Made by a program: the position numbers and the translations under genes. 64,000 nt of DNA. Origin: Ceratotherium simum simum (taxonomy: Eukaryota; Chordata; Mammalia; Perissodactyla; Rhinocerotidae). A model generated the notes under the pieces. That model was given only the letters and a program-made list of their open reading frames with translations, made no database searches and was not told where the DNA came from. How positions within the stretch are numbered: the stretch's first letter is position 1; each line of letters starts with the position of its first letter. Shown here in pieces: positions 39,950 to 53,650 of this stretch. The stretch spans positions 22,883,956 through 22,947,955 of the forward strand of contig NW_004454163.1 of NCBI RefSeq assembly GCF_000283155.1. Reading direction: 5' to 3'.

Positions 39950-41950
39950 TTATTTATTTATTTTTCCAGCTTAAATGAGATATAATTGACATGTAACATT
40001 GTATAAATTTAAGGTGTAAAATGTGTTGATTTGTTACACTTACATATTGTAAAATGATTACCATCATACACTTAGCTAACACCCCCATCATGTCACATAA
40101 TGACCATTTCTTTGTTGTTGTGAGAACATTTAAGATTGACTCTCTTAGCAACTTTCAAGTATATAGTACAGTATTATTAACTATAATCACTATGCTGTAC
40201 ATTAGGTCCCCAGAACTTACTCATCTTATAACTGGAAGTTTGTACTCTTTGACCAACATCTGCCTTTTTCCCCTATCCCCCAGCCCCCTTATAACCTAGT
40301 CAGGTTATGTCTCTAAGAGTTTGGCTCTTTTAGATTCCACATATAAAGAATATCATATGGTGTTTTTCTTTCTCTGTCTGACTAATTTCACTTAGCATAA
40401 TGCCCTCAAGGTCCATTCATGTTATTGCAAACAGCAGGATGTCCTTCTTTCTCATGACTGAATAATATCCCATACATCTTCTTTATCCATTCACCCGTTG
40501 ATGGGCACTTAGGTTATTTCCGTATCTTGGCTATTGTGAATGATGCTGTAATGTACATGGGTGTGCAGACACTTTTTCAAAATCCTGTTTTCATTTCCTT
40601 TGGATATATCCCTAGATCATATGGTAGTTCTACTTTTAATTTTTTGAGGACCTCCATACTGTTTTCCATAGTAGCTGCACCAATTGACATTCCCATTAAC
40701 AGTGCCAAAGGACTCTCTTTTCTCCACATCTTTGCCAATGCTTATCTCTTGTCTTTTTGATAATAGCCATTCTAACAGGTGTGAGGTGATATCTCATTGT
40801 GGTTTTGATTTGCATTTCCCTGATGATTAGTGATGCTGAGCACCTTTTCACATACCTGTTGTCTGTTTGTATATCTTCTTTGGAAAAATGTCTGTTCAGT
40901 TCCTTTGCTCATGTTTTAATCCAGTTGTTTTTTTGCTATTGAGTTGTATGAGTTGGTTATGCATTTTGGATATTAACCCCTTATCAGATATGTGGTTTGC
41001 AAATATTTTCTCCCATTCTGTGGCTTGCCTTTTCATTTTGTTGATGATTTTCTTTGCTGTGCAGAAACTTTTTAATTTGATATTGTCTCACTTGTTCATT
41101 TTTGCTTTTGTTGCTTTTAATTTTGGTGTCAAATCCAAAAAATCATTGCCAAGATGATATCAAGGAGCTTACCCCCTATGTTTTCTTCTAGGAGTTTTAT
41201 GGTTGTAGGCCTTATGTTCAAGTCTTTAATCCATTTTGAGTTGATTTTTGTGTATGGTGTAAGATAGGGTCCAGTTTCATTCTTTCGTATGTGACAATTC
41301 AGTTTTCCCAACACCATTTATTAAAGAGACTATTCTCTCCCCCATTGTGTATTCTTGCCTTCTTTGTCATAAATTAATTGACCATATATGCATGGGTTTA
41401 TTTCTGGGCTCTCTGTTCTGTTACATTGATCTATGTGTCTGTTTTTATGCCTGTACCACGCTGTTTTGATTACTATAGCTTTGTAATGTAGTTTGAAATC
41501 AGGAGGTGTGATGCCCCCAGCATTGTTTTTCTTTCTCAAGATTGCTTTAACTGTTTAGAGTCTTTTGTGGTTCCATACAAACTTTGGGATTGTTTGTTCT
41601 TTTTCTGTGAAAAATGTCATTGGAGTTTTTATAGGGATTAAATTGAATCTATAGATGGCTTTGAGTAGTATGGACATTTTAACAATATTAATTCTTCTAA
41701 ACCACTAGCACGGAATATCTTTCCTTTTATTTGTGTCTTCTTCAATTTCTTTCATCAATTATTGTTCTCAGTGTACAGATCTGCCACCTCCTTGGTTAAA
41801 TTTATTCCTAAGTATTTTATTCTTTTTGATGCAATTGTAAATGACATCATTTTCTTAATTTCTCTTTCTGATAGTTCATTGTTAAGTGTATAGAAACACA
41901 ACTGATTTTTGTATAATGATTTTATATCCTGCGAGTAGTACTTTATTTGT
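39950..41950 (-). mobile_element. Old L1, about 2 kb of ORF2 and 3' end
   Basis: The reverse-oriented 3' end (gagatataattgacatgtaa) is followed by ORF2 sequence. Minus-strand frames at 41539-41330 ([34 protein letters not shown]) and 41317-41129 ([20 protein letters not shown]) are the ORF2 C-terminal half. Frameshifts and stops break the frame, and 5' sequence is missing. The wording fits an L1M-type element older than those at 3661 and 63650. Confidence 0.92.
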
Positions 41951-43370
41951 TTTAAGGAAGGTAGGAACAGAGAGAGACTCTCTAGCTATTATATACACTC
42001 TGGTGATTTTTCCTATGCCATTTGACTATTTTTTTTTTTCAAGCACAGCATACTAAAATCGATTTTATGGCATTCTTCTTAGTTAAGAACAGGTGACTCA
42101 GCAGCTCATATGAGATAGGATGTTTTGTAATAGATAAAATGGTAACAGCAGTAAAATATATTTGTGGGATAGCTATATGTTTTCCAACCCAACAGGGACG
42201 GCTCTAAGAAATCATAAATCGTCTAGATGTAGCAAGGTTAGAATTAAAAGGCATCAAAAATCTGCCAAGAGAGAATTAGATTTATTTTCCCTTTTCTCAC
42301 TGCACATCATGTCTACAGAATAGAGTTGTGTTCAAAAACTCAAGGAAAAATAGTCTCCCAAACCATATTGAAGGGAATTAAATGAGAAAGATGTGGAAAG
42401 TCCAAAAATCAAAAGTTTCTGAATCTCTTGACAACTAAGAAAGTGATTCCAGTCAAAGAATTCAGAACCTAAAGTCCTTTTGAAATGAACATTCCCCAGC
42501 AGAAAAGAGAGGTGTATAATTTTAGTTTAGTTTTCTCTTTGTTGGATCATTCTTAGTTACTTTCTTTTGATTTCACCTATGTTCCCTAACTTTAAAAGAA
42601 AGTGGAAGAAGAACGTGTAGAATGAGTTCAATGCAGCAAGACTGAGACAAGCCAAAGTTCACTACTTTTTTTAATTAGAAATTAACTATTTTATTTTATT
42701 CACAGAGTGTTCCTGTCATTTCTTTTCCTTTTTTAAAGGCAAAGTCTATGTCTGAAAATCAAACTTCCCCTTTACTCCTTCCTTTTTTTTCTTGATTTGG
42801 TACAGCAGACAAAACTGTCTCATTCAATCATGGGGAAAATGATTCCAAAAGTTAAATTTCGATGAAAAAGAAAACAATAAAGGAGGTAGCATAAAATTTG
42901 TTTTTATCTGTGGTTAAGGACCACAGAATTATCTATATCTGTAGTTAAAGTCTCGTATACCACTCTGGTGCAGGATTTGATACTGGGGGAGGCTCTGCAT
43001 TTGTGGAGGTCAGAGGGTACATGGGAAATCTCTGTACCTTCCCCTCAATTTTGTTGTGATTATTAACTTAAAACTGCTCTAAAAAATAAGGTCTATTAGA
43101 AATAAATGAGTGAATGAATGAATAAATAAATAAAAGAATAAAGAAAAATTTAGCTTCTTTAGTAGATTTTGCAATGTTTTAATTTATTTGAAAGTAAGGA
43201 TTATTAAATATAGTTATATAACTATTATATAATATAAATATAAAATATGTAATTAACTATTATATAAAGTTATATAAATAAAGAATTCTTAACAATTCTT
43301 GGTAATTTTAACAATCCTTGACAAAGCTTAGTAATTTTTAAATCTTATCTAAAATCAAAAGGCAGGGGCC

Positions 43371-43660
43371 AGGGGCTGGCCCTGTGGCTTAGCAGCCAAG
43401 TATGCGCGCTCAGCTGCTGGCGGCCTGGGTTCAGACGCACCGCTTGTCCAGCCACGCTGAGGCGGCGTCCCACTTACAGCGACTAGCAGGATGTGCAACT
43501 ATGACATACAACTATCTACTGGGGCTTTGGGGAGAAAAAGGGAAAAAAAGGAGGAGGATTGACAATAGATGTTAGCTCAGGGCTGGTCTTCCTCATCAAA
43601 AAGAGGAGGATTGGCATGGATGTTAGCTCAGGGCTGATCTTGCTCACAAACAAACAAACA
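43371..43660 (+). mobile_element. ERE SINE, first of a same-target pair
   Basis: Head ggggctggccctgtggctta, body cagcgactagcaggatgtgc, two tail modules and a (caaa)n tail. Part of the head between tgggttc and agacgcaccg is deleted. Left target aatcaaaaggca is at 43353-43364, followed by an extra aggggcc that looks like a second start of an ERE. Confidence 0.92.
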
Positions 43661-43671
43661 AACAAAAGGCA

Positions 43672-43951
43672 GGGGCCAGCCCTGTGGTATAGCGGTTAAG
43701 TTCACGCGCTCTACTTCATTGGCCTGGGGTTCACCGGTTTGGATCCTGGGTGAGGACGTACTCACTGCTCATCAAGCCATGGTGAGGCAGTGCCCCACAT
43801 GGAGCAACTAAAAGGATGTACAACTATGACATACAGCTATCTACTGGGGCTTTGGGGAGAAAAAAGGAAAAAAGGAGTAAGATTGGCAACAGACATTAGC
43901 TCAGGGCCAATCTTCCTCAAACAAAAAAAACACAAAAATTAAAACAATAGT
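43672..43951 (+). mobile_element. ERE SINE, second of a same-target pair
   Basis: Head ggggccagccctgtggtata with tRNA-like box, subtype body tcatcaagccatggtgaggc, single tail module and A-rich tail. The target-like word aacaaaaggca precedes it (43661-43671) and aatcaaaaggca follows it (43952-43963). Confidence 0.92.
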
Positions 43952-46900
43952 AATCAAAAGGCATAGACATCCTACTCCTGGCCAAGATTTCATAGATTTT
44001 TAAAATATATATTCAGTCACTCATCAAGTATTTTTTGAGCAAAGCTATGTGCAATGCAAAAGGAATAGGGACTAATATGTGTTTCTAAGTGATTTCTTTG
44101 AAAAGAAAAAAAAAAATAAGCTTCTTTTCTAGGAAACTAAACATTCTCTAAATCACTGTCAGAACCAGTTAACTTCCAGCCATTCAGTATCGGTTTCCAA
44201 ATGCCTTGGAGAACAGTAAACATCCTTGTTCTCTCTCAAGCAGAAAACATTTCATGACTCTGGCTGGAGATGTCTTATTAGTCACCTTGAGAAACAGCAA
44301 AAGGCACATAGAAAAAGAGAACTTTGACTGTGCCAAATGTGGAGACTCTCCTTCCTCCAAAGTTATCTGAAAGACCTTTGAGTTTCACAAGAGCTGGATC
44401 ACTAAACTCTGCCCCCAAAGACCTGCTGCTTTCTGAAGTCACAAATAAGGCTGAATTTCTCTCCCACCATAAGGAAAGGAAAGATACAGGATACAGTACA
44501 TTTGCATTACACACATTCAGTGATCCATTGATAAAGATTTATGTAGTCATGACGGACAAATATTTCCTCCTCTTACTAATAAACTGCAGTCCTATTTTTA
44601 GCCTCAAGAGGCAAATGGACTGTCCCTGGGGAACCATGAGCAGTGGGGCTATATTTTGAAAACTTCAACCAATAGATAATCTTGAGGCTTCATTTCTACA
44701 AATCACTATAAAAGTGGTGCCCCTATTTTTTCATCTTCGAAACAGGTAGCTAATAAAGAAAGTTAGATGATTTCCACTATTCCTTTCAGTTCTGTCTTAG
44801 TAGGAAGGCTAGTCAACCTTTATCTACGTTATTTTTCTGCCCCAGCTCTCCTCCAAATTGGAAATCAACTAACCAATGGGACCTGACCTAGATGAAATCA
44901 GGAGCACAATGGAGTTCATGGATTTTTCTCTAGAGTCTTTCCAAATATCCAGGCTGTAAGGAACTGGGGTTACTCTGGAATATTGTGTGATGCTGTTCTT
45001 CTGAGACTAATGAGTGAATTGAATTCTTAGAACTATTCATGTGTTGGAGTCTTTGCTTAGAGTTATTGGTATGCTATATTTCTTTCAAATATTACAATTT
45101 TAGATAGAAGAAAGACCCTCATTTCCATTTTTGCAATATTTTTGCTGGTTATTCAGTAGCAATTATTTATGTGTTGACATTAATTATTATAAAGTGCCTT
45201 GAGAGTTGACTCCGCTGTGTAACTGTATGCTATTTGTACAATGAATCCCCACTATTTCATCATTTGAGAACGAGTGTCTTGCCAGCACATATTTGATTCT
45301 CACTTTACTCTCTGATTTGCGGGAGGCTGCACTTCGTGGGCAGAGGAGGTTTTCTTTGCTTTGAGCTCTTAGCACAGCTAAATGTCATGTCACTGAGCCA
45401 ATTCATTTCACGTAGGTGTCCTGAAGCTGGCGCCTGAACTGGCCAAACAGACTCATCTCAAATGAGAGCTTTTCTCTGGTGGAGCAGTTTCTACTGTGTT
45501 TGTTTAAGAATTTTCACTGCCTCAAATGTCAGCCAGTTCTGAAAAGCATTACTTTTGCTCCACATAAAATATAAGAATTATGATTTGTCCATAGAAAACC
45601 TGTACCTTGTCCATTGTATTAGGTATTAGGCAAAATTGTCATTTTGAACAAAATAAAGACGGTCCTTTATGGATTAGTGATGCATTTGGTCTTGAGGATG
45701 GGCCTTCCCATTCCCACCTAGCACATTAGATTAGGCACTTTCCATTTCACTATGTGTAGTACTCAGGATTGATTTCCGTAAAGAGCCAGTCCATCTGTGT
45801 CAAGCTACCATTACTTCCCTTGAAGTCAAGACTACACCATGGTGTTCCCAGTGGGAATCATGGTGACCAGCTAGAAACCTGGGGATGGAGCGCTGGAAAC
45901 ACAGAGAATTTTTGTTTTTAGAGATGCTGGTGAGCAATGCCATTAAAGAGAATAGGAATGGGAGTGGCTTCCCAAAATTCAGTGATATCACCAGAATTCA
46001 CGTGAAGTCTGAAGTTTTTAAAAAACTAAATTTCAGGAAACTAAAAAAATTCATGTAACTTTTATTAAACCTATGATCACAATAATATTTTAACATAGAT
46101 CTCTTTCATTTCAAAAATGTAGAAGAAATAGAAGAGGAATTTACGAAGGAAGGAATAAAGAAAATAAAGACATCGCAAAACATATTATTATTTCTTTAAT
46201 GGCTAAACCAGTTTTAAAAATATGAAACGAATTTATTGCAATCCATCTTTAACAGAGAGAATTACATAAGGCAGATTTCTGAGGAAAATTGTGAAATTTC
46301 TTTCCCTGGAGAGGTATTTTTAATACTATTATATGGACTCTTTAATCAAACCATCCCATTGGTAATGAAGAGGGACCTAGGTATAGCTTCCTACAGCTGC
46401 TTCTCTCTGATCTAGAGCTGAGAGATACTGTATTTTTATTTGGACAATTGACCATTGGTCATTTTTTCCTTTAGACCAAATATGAGTCCAGAGTAAAATC
46501 TGCATAATTTTCTTTGTCTCTAAAACTCCACTCTCAACCATCTAATTGCATAGTCTTGATTAAACACAAACACACCGATGTTCCTCTCCCCTTTACATTC
46601 TTACAAGCAGTTCAGATCCTTATAAACACCTACCTGGAGCCCTCGTCCCTTTTGCCCTTATCTGAGAACCAACATCACCAAGGGTCTGCCTTAATGTTTT
46701 CCTGTAGCCCCACATTTTAACTTTGAGATTTTGCGTGCATATCCCCTCCCTTCCATCTGTGATAGGACCTCCTAGCCTAGAAATAAGGCACTTCTGATTA
46801 AATTCCTCTTACTCCCAGAGTTCTATCCGGTTTGCTGTCTTGATTACATTTTCCATGTTTCAAGAAATCTTTGAAGTCTTTGCCTGTTTTTTAGCTCTGG

Positions 46901-48239
46901 TTGCTATGTGATTACATCTTGTCCTCAGCCAACCCCATATCTCCCTGCCTCCATCTTTGAATGGGGCAAACCTGAAGGCTGCTCAGTGACCCACAGGACC
47001 TCTAACCCTTTCTGAATATAGAAAAATGAGTTTTAATATCAAATACCCTCTGAAGGCACATTTCACCTTTGCATATTTTTAATATTATGTCTTGATCGTT
47101 GGTATCTTTAATCTCAACTCCCTTCAGCATTATCAGATTTTCTTTCTATCTCCTTTGCCCTTTGCTGACCTCACTGAGCCTCCCAGGGAGTTGTCTCAAA
47201 ATTATCTCACAAACTAATTACCTTGAAATATTTCCTAGTTAAAAATTCTCTTTTAAAAGTTAGATATTATCTTCTATCACTGCATTTTTTTTCAACTTAC
47301 CCAATAGAACTTTCTTAAGAAATAAATCGTGAGACATACTTTGTTTTGTCACCACTTATACCTACTATCCAGTGCTTTTCATTTGCCATTTAACTTGTTA
47401 ACCTGTTGACTTTAAATATGAATGAATAAAGTCAAGTCACAGTATCCTTAACGCTGAGGACTGACAATCTGCCTTGCCAATATTTTAGTCTGGCTCAACT
47501 GTGTTCTCTGGAGAAAAGATATATTTCCATATACAAAACAGTCTAATACCCAAAGGCTGTCACAAATGACTGTACGAAACCTCTTCAACTATAGTAATCT
47601 GACTGAAAATTACAAGGTTTGCTACCAAAGAGGAAAAATTGCAGTTCTGCGTTCAGACGTCTTGTTCCAGCCGAGTCATCTCACATATAACTTTTTAGCT
47701 GGATGTGCTTCTATTTTGTTATGGAAGATAATGATAGTGGCTATTATTTGTATCATTTTATTAGCAATGCCTTGAGCACCTGGTAACTCTGATTTGTTTG
47801 ACAGTTGACATGGCATGTTTAAATCACAGAAAAATTGGCATATTGGCTGGTAGATAATAATGCAGCTGTAGCCGGGTTTGGTACATTGAATTTCACTGAC
47901 ATTGCTACTTATGAAAGGAAAAATAACTCTTTTTTCTCGCTTCATCACTTATGATTACAGGGCCCAGACAGTTTAGGCAATATAGTCAGTGCTGTATATA
48001 TTTTACTACTCTCTCTGAAAGATATATCCCTATCCTGGTAGATCTAGTTCTACTGTTTAAAGGGGCAGTGCTATCATATCCCATAAATATAACAGGGTAG
48101 AGGAATGAAGATGTTCATAACTTGAAGAAGAGATTGGCCAGATTCTGGCATATTTCTCTCAACTGGTCCAGGGGTCCTTCAAGTGACTTAGGGAAAACAA
48201 GCTTTGTCCTGGAATAATGAATGGCTTTTCTTGTCTCCA

Positions 48240-48250
48240 TTGCAGCAGTG
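48240..48250 (+). promoter_or_regulatory. Tandem NAGNAG splice acceptor
   Basis: The acceptor of the P2 exon reads ttgcagcag, so two AGs lie 3 nt apart (48244-48245 and 48247-48248). Use of the first gives K-T-V-N-E across the junction, use of the second K-M-N-E. Both keep the frame. Confidence 0.8.
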
Positions 48251-48458
48251 AATGAAGGACCCACCACCCAACAGCCACCCATGTTGCCCCCAGCTCAGCC
48301 TGAGCATCCCAGCAGTGAGGAGGCACCAAGCAGAACCATCCCCACGGCCTGTGTTCGACCAACTCATCCACTCCGCAGCTTTGCCAACCCTTTGCTACCT
48401 CCACCAATGAGTGCAATAGAACCGAAAGTCCCTTACACACCGCTTCTGTCTCAGCCGG
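48246..48458 (+). CDS. DCC: DCC exon: cytoplasmic tail with P2 proline-rich motif
   Basis: The exon is 213 nt, symmetric phase 1-1, about 71 residues. The first two bases complete Thr, followed by [20 protein letters not shown], a short Ser/Glu patch ([10 protein letters not shown]), the P2 motif [20 protein letters not shown] with a PPP run, and [18 protein letters not shown], whose final Gly codon is split. Several PxxP stretches could bind SH3 proteins, in line with known adaptor binding by the DCC tail. The acceptor is a tandem cagcag, so a second start 3 nt later (48249) is possible, replacing Thr-Val by Met. The donor is CCG G|gtaaag. The next coding segment in human begins PTLPKTH and is not in the window. 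An open frame of 113 codons on the opposite strand overlaps the exon and is a shadow of its proline codons. Confidence 0.96.
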
Positions 48459-49786
48459 GTAAAGCGCCCACGTGTTCACATTTAAAATCATTGTTATCAT
48501 TAGCGCCTCTACTTAAGTGCATGAGGCTTCCTGAGAGGCCTGGATGCATTATATCTTTTCAACGTTGATTACATGCCCAGTGTGCTCATGTCTGTTACTG
48601 ATGTTTGTAGTGAAGCTCTTAAATATCTGCCTTACGAGCAACTAGCTGATTGTAGGGGCCTTTCATTCCGTTGGGAAGTTGTTCACTAAGCCTCAATACC
48701 AGTCCAGTACTTTTAATATATGCTGTAGGTATGCCCACTAGAGAATGCTGGAAAAGTTCGTGGTTCTTCAGTCTGCCACATGAGTCCAAAGATTTAAGGC
48801 TAGACTCCAAGACTAGAGTTAAAGGTACAAAAGTCTGCAAAACCACTTTTTAGAGAAATGCATTTAATCTCATAATTCTGCTCTGTGCCTTTCAATAGTC
48901 ATCTTCCAGAGGTTCTTATTCAGAATTCTAGGGCCAGAAAGGAGTGTTAGTACCAGTGAAGAGTCCAGCCAACTGATTTAATAATTCTTAACAACCTCAG
49001 TATATCAGACATAAGATAGTAAAGTTCAGTGGTTCCAAGTCACCAGAAGTGGCCCCCTTAATAGACACAGGGAGTTGAATTGGCCAATCTGCCATTGTGT
49101 AAATACATTTGAGTAAGTTTCTGTTGCTCAGATCCATACCCACAGCAATTTTACTCATTGCATTAGTACATAAGCCTCATGATGACTACAAAACCAAGGA
49201 AAAACAAGATTGCAATTACGAATGATGTCTTTATACTAGTATTAAGAATACATCTTGTTCCTGGCATCATATTAATTGATTTGTGTGCATCGTCTCTGGT
49301 ATTCTCACCATTCATGTGGTATGTAATGTGCATGCTCAGCTACCAGACCCTGAGAGGTGGCTGAAGCACAGGAGGGATGTGGGATTCCATCGTCTGGGAT
49401 GCACGCTGCAGATCGGGCGTGGCCACGTTGGGGTCTTCTCTGACACGTAGGCTCAGTGCAGGTCATGACTTCATTTCACAGGAGACAGCTCTTCTAACCC
49501 AAAAGAAGCCCACACTAGGATTTAAGCAAGTCTGTATTGTCCAAGCCCCTCTCCCACCCCCCACATATACGCACTCCACTGCTACTTTCTATTGCCCTGA
49601 AACTATGAGGGCCTTGTTAATTGAGACAGGGACAGTTTGAAGCAAGAGAATTCATTTAACAAATTCCTCTGGCAAAAGCATGCTGCTGATGATTGCTGGC
49701 TGTACTGTTCCCCACTGTGATACCAACCGAGGGAACAGACCTTGGCGGAGACTAGTATTCTGGATAGATGGCAGGTTAATTGCAAC

Positions 49787-49980
49787 TACTAACAATAACT
49801 AACCGTTATTGAACATGTGCTATATGATGGCATGCTTCTAAAGACTTATAACATAGCATTTGATCCTCAGAACAATTTTGTGAGGTAGCTACTTTCTTAA
49901 CCCCATTTCATGGATAAGGAAATGGTGACAGAGAATTTAAGTAGCACATTTAAGTCTACACAGCTAGTGAGTGATGCTTC
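49787..49980 (-). repeat. MIR SINE
   Basis: Reverse MIR: gttattgaacatgtgctata, cagaacaattttgtgaggta, accccatttcatggataagg, acacagctagtgagtgatgc. Confidence 0.85.
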
Positions 49981-50284
49981 TTTTCCTACTCTTTTTGATT
50001 GCAGAAAGCATGGGTTCTGAAATTTTATGAATTCATTTGTACCTCTTAGTTTATGTTTAATTTATTTAATGACAAAAACAACAATAATTTTTTTTAAAAC
50101 ATTAAATTAAATCATTGCAAAGCTGATAAAAAGAAAACAATGGGAAATATATGAAATAATTGAGTTGAGGAATAGCATTTCTTCGCAAGCCTTCTTCACT
50201 CATATTTTAATGAGGAAAGGTAAGAGGTTTAACTATTCTGTACTAAAGAATACCAATTTTATAACATCAAAAAACTAAAGTGCT

Positions 50285-50530
50285 GGGGCCAGCACAGTGG
50301 TGTGTAGTGGTTGTTTGCCTGCTCCGCTTCAGCAGCCTTGGGTTGGAGGGTTCAGATCTCAAGTGCGGACATATGCACCGCTCATCAAGCCATGCTGTGG
50401 CGTCATCCCATATACAAAATAGAGGAAGATGGGCACAAATATTAGCTCAGGGCTAATCTGCTTCACCAAAAAGAGGGAGATTGACAACAGATGTTAGCCC
50501 GAGGCCAATGTTCCTCACCAAGAAAAAAAA
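50285..50530 (+). mobile_element. ERE SINE, sense, with TSD
   Basis: Head ggggccagcacagtggtgtg, body tcatcaagccatgctgtggc, tail modules and poly-A. The flanking repeat aaaactaaagtgct occurs at 50271-50284 and 50531-50544. The head is more mutated than in other copies. Confidence 0.95.
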
Positions 50531-53500
50531 AAAACTAAAGTGCTTAGTACTTTATATTGTTAACTATCCTCTCTGCTTGGCAGTAAAGACTTTTTTTTTT
50601 TTTTTTTTTGAGTAACTAGGTCATACATAGAAAAAAAGCAGAAAATGATAGTCTGAAGACTATTTTAAATGAAGATTTTATTGTGGCAGTAAAGTTTGGT
50701 TTGGAACAGAAGGTTTAGAAATCACCCATGCTCCAGAGATCTATGATAACAAAATGACCCAAAAGAACCCTAATTTTAGAAAGAACATCCGACAATAGAC
50801 AGAACAAAGGGCTGGCATTGTTATTTACTAGTCTCTATTTTCTTCTAGTTACAGTAACACCAAAGCTGCCTTAAATTCTGACACAATGTAACATAAATGA
50901 GTGTATTATGTCTTTAAAATAGATGGGAAATAGGGTCCGTTCTTCTGTCTCTACACCTGTTCTCTCAAATAATAAGCATATCTGAAGAAGTGTTCTCTGA
51001 TCTAAGGTCATGTGGGCAAGATCTCATTTTCTTTTATTTCCATTGTATATTTATGAGCCTTCTTTTGTTTTACTATTGTTCTCATTTTTATTTGAGTGAT
51101 GTCTTACAAGCCAGCTCTTCTTTCATATTTTCCAACATCTCTGGCTTGAGTTTGGGGGTTGATTTTATATTTTTCCTACTTCCCCTTTAAATGCCACCCT
51201 CCCCCACTCACCTTCAGGCACACCTGCCATCACTTTGGAATTACTAAATGCCTTTCCCTTTCAGGTTTCTCCTTCATTGTCTCCCTTTGATTCCTGTTCA
51301 TTTCATAATGTCTTACTTCATGATTTTCAAATAAGTTCTCCCTGCATTGCTCCTGACACATGGTAAATAGTATGCTTTTAAGAAAGGGCTGATGTTTACT
51401 TATTCTAATAGAAAAAGAAAATTAGCAGACTGACAAATGTATTAGCTGTGACATTAACTACATGCTTCTTAGCCTAAAAGATGAAATACTTAGAGCTTTC
51501 AACAAATTTTAATTCTAAGAAAATCATTACTTTAGTCTCACTGATTGATGAAGTCGAGTCATTCTCTTGTCGGCTTAAAAAAATACTTCAGTTTTATTCT
51601 GGATTTCACAATAAAGGACTAGGTAATTCCTAATGAATTTATTTTTACTTAAGGCAAGTAGTTACTTTAGAATATGGTAATGGGAGGCATTGCTATAATT
51701 TTTAAAGACCATGCCAAGTGAGAAGCTCTTGTTTTGAAACCTTTGAATTAAGGATCAGTGAAGAAGCTGTTTCCCTATTCAAATTCCTTTGTGTGGTTTT
51801 CATGGGCAGTATCATGGAGCTGTGCCTCAGTTTGCCTTTCAGTAAGATGCACGGAGCTGTGTTTGAAGCAGTTTTATATCAGATATAGGGCGATACATAT
51901 TGTGGAGTATGATCTCCATGGAGCTGCAAAGAATTTTGCAGTATTTCTGTAGTAAATGGTAATTAGAAAGTCATCCTGCTGTCATAACGACTGAGTTCTG
52001 CCTACCTGAAAACACAGATTTCATTTCTTCATTCTTTTTCCTTCCACCTGCTGAGTTAAAAATTTAGTTTATTAGACTAGAGGGTATTTTATGTTGTTTC
52101 TTATAATTTCATCATCACCTCGCGATAACGTGGTTCCATTTCTTAATGCTTCATCTACAGATGTGAGTAACTGTGTGGTCTTTACACATTTTCAGGGAGG
52201 CTGCAATCAGTGCACTTTGCAAATCACAGACATGGACATATAAGTGATTTGACTTAGTCCCCTTTCAGGTTAAATAGAAAATGTTTGATGGAGTGTTGGG
52301 CTTATGGCATTATAGATCTGACATAAATTCTACAGAGGGCCAAGATAGGGTGTATTTTTCTCTTCACTAGTGAAAACTCCTTTTAGCTGTGAAACGATCA
52401 GCTGCACTTTAAATGAACCTGGAATAGGAGACCATTTGTCTACCGGAGCTATAATTCTAAAGGGAAAGAAAATGTGACCTCTTAAATAGTGACTTTTATA
52501 TCCTAGCACTGTTTTACAACACTCCTCCTGGAGTTCTTGCATCTTTGTAAATCTGCATAAGGGCTATATTGTCCTCATTTTATGAGGACGTTTGTTACAT
52601 TTGTTATATGTTACATTTCTACACATTTTTATTTATAAAAGCAAAAACCTAGAACATTGTGATTTTTCAATCTTCTAGGGATCAATATGTCAGTGGACAT
52701 GACAAGACCAAAACTCACTTCATTGTACTGTGAAATTGAGTTTGATTTTCCCTCTGCAAATTGGAGCACGTGCTTCAATTTGTCTGAGGATTTAGGACAA
52801 GGAGTGGGTGGAGGTGGCTGACAGTGGACAGAAAAGGCATTTGATTTATATTTTATGGCTGGTTGGGAAATCTTGTGTTCCTGCTATAACCTGATCTTTT
52901 CGGCAGGCCTCATTTATGCAGTAAATATGCTATCACAGAAAACTGCCAATAAATTACCATAACACATTAATACAATTGCTTTCCCTGAACCACTTGTAGC
53001 CCACCATTGGGGGTGTTCATCACGGATACCACATGAGCATTCCATTCTGCTGACATCAGTCACAGGCGGAGGTCATGGGAGATCAGGCATCCTTTATAGG
53101 TAAAACAAGAGGGTCACTTTTCAGGCCAGTCAGGTCAAATTAATCATTGGCACAGCTAAGGAGGAGAGATGTGTTGATTTGATGGTATTGGAGCCAATAC
53201 CAACAATCAATTCTAGAGTGGAAAATTACACTACATCTTATTAAATTATATATCTTGTGTAAGCTCATCTATGTTTTTTTACATAACTCCTTGAGATTTT
53301 CCTGTCCTTGTTCTTAACTGATATATATTTTTTAAATAGACGAAATTTGATTTGATTTGGTCTAGTTATCCTAAAATATCCCTTGGTAAAATGTAATTAA
53401 GTCAAATTTGCCTTATATATCACCAATATTTGTGACATTGGAATGTACTTGGTGTTTTAATAAATTACTATTTCCTCTAGTACGGTGTTCTAGTATATAA

Positions 53501-53579
53501 CTAGGAAAGAGCTCTGCTAATAGCCTCAAAGAGAGGGAACCGATTTCTAGAGGAGACTTTATGAGTAAGCTGTGTGACT

Positions 53580-53650
53580 GCTGCCCCATTTACAGAAGAC
53601 AAAGCTGAGGCCTAAAGAGGTTAAGCAGCTTGCCTAAGGTCAACAATTGA
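53580..53650 (-). repeat. MIR fragment
   Basis: Short reverse MIR core: ccccatttacagaagacaaa, gctgaggcctaaagaggtta, agcagcttgcctaaggtcaa. Confidence 0.7.

Noticed and set aside
48159..48500. 113-codon open frame on the minus strand
   Set aside because: It lies antisense to the DCC P2 exon; the proline-rich sense codons leave few stops on the other strand. No protein signature.
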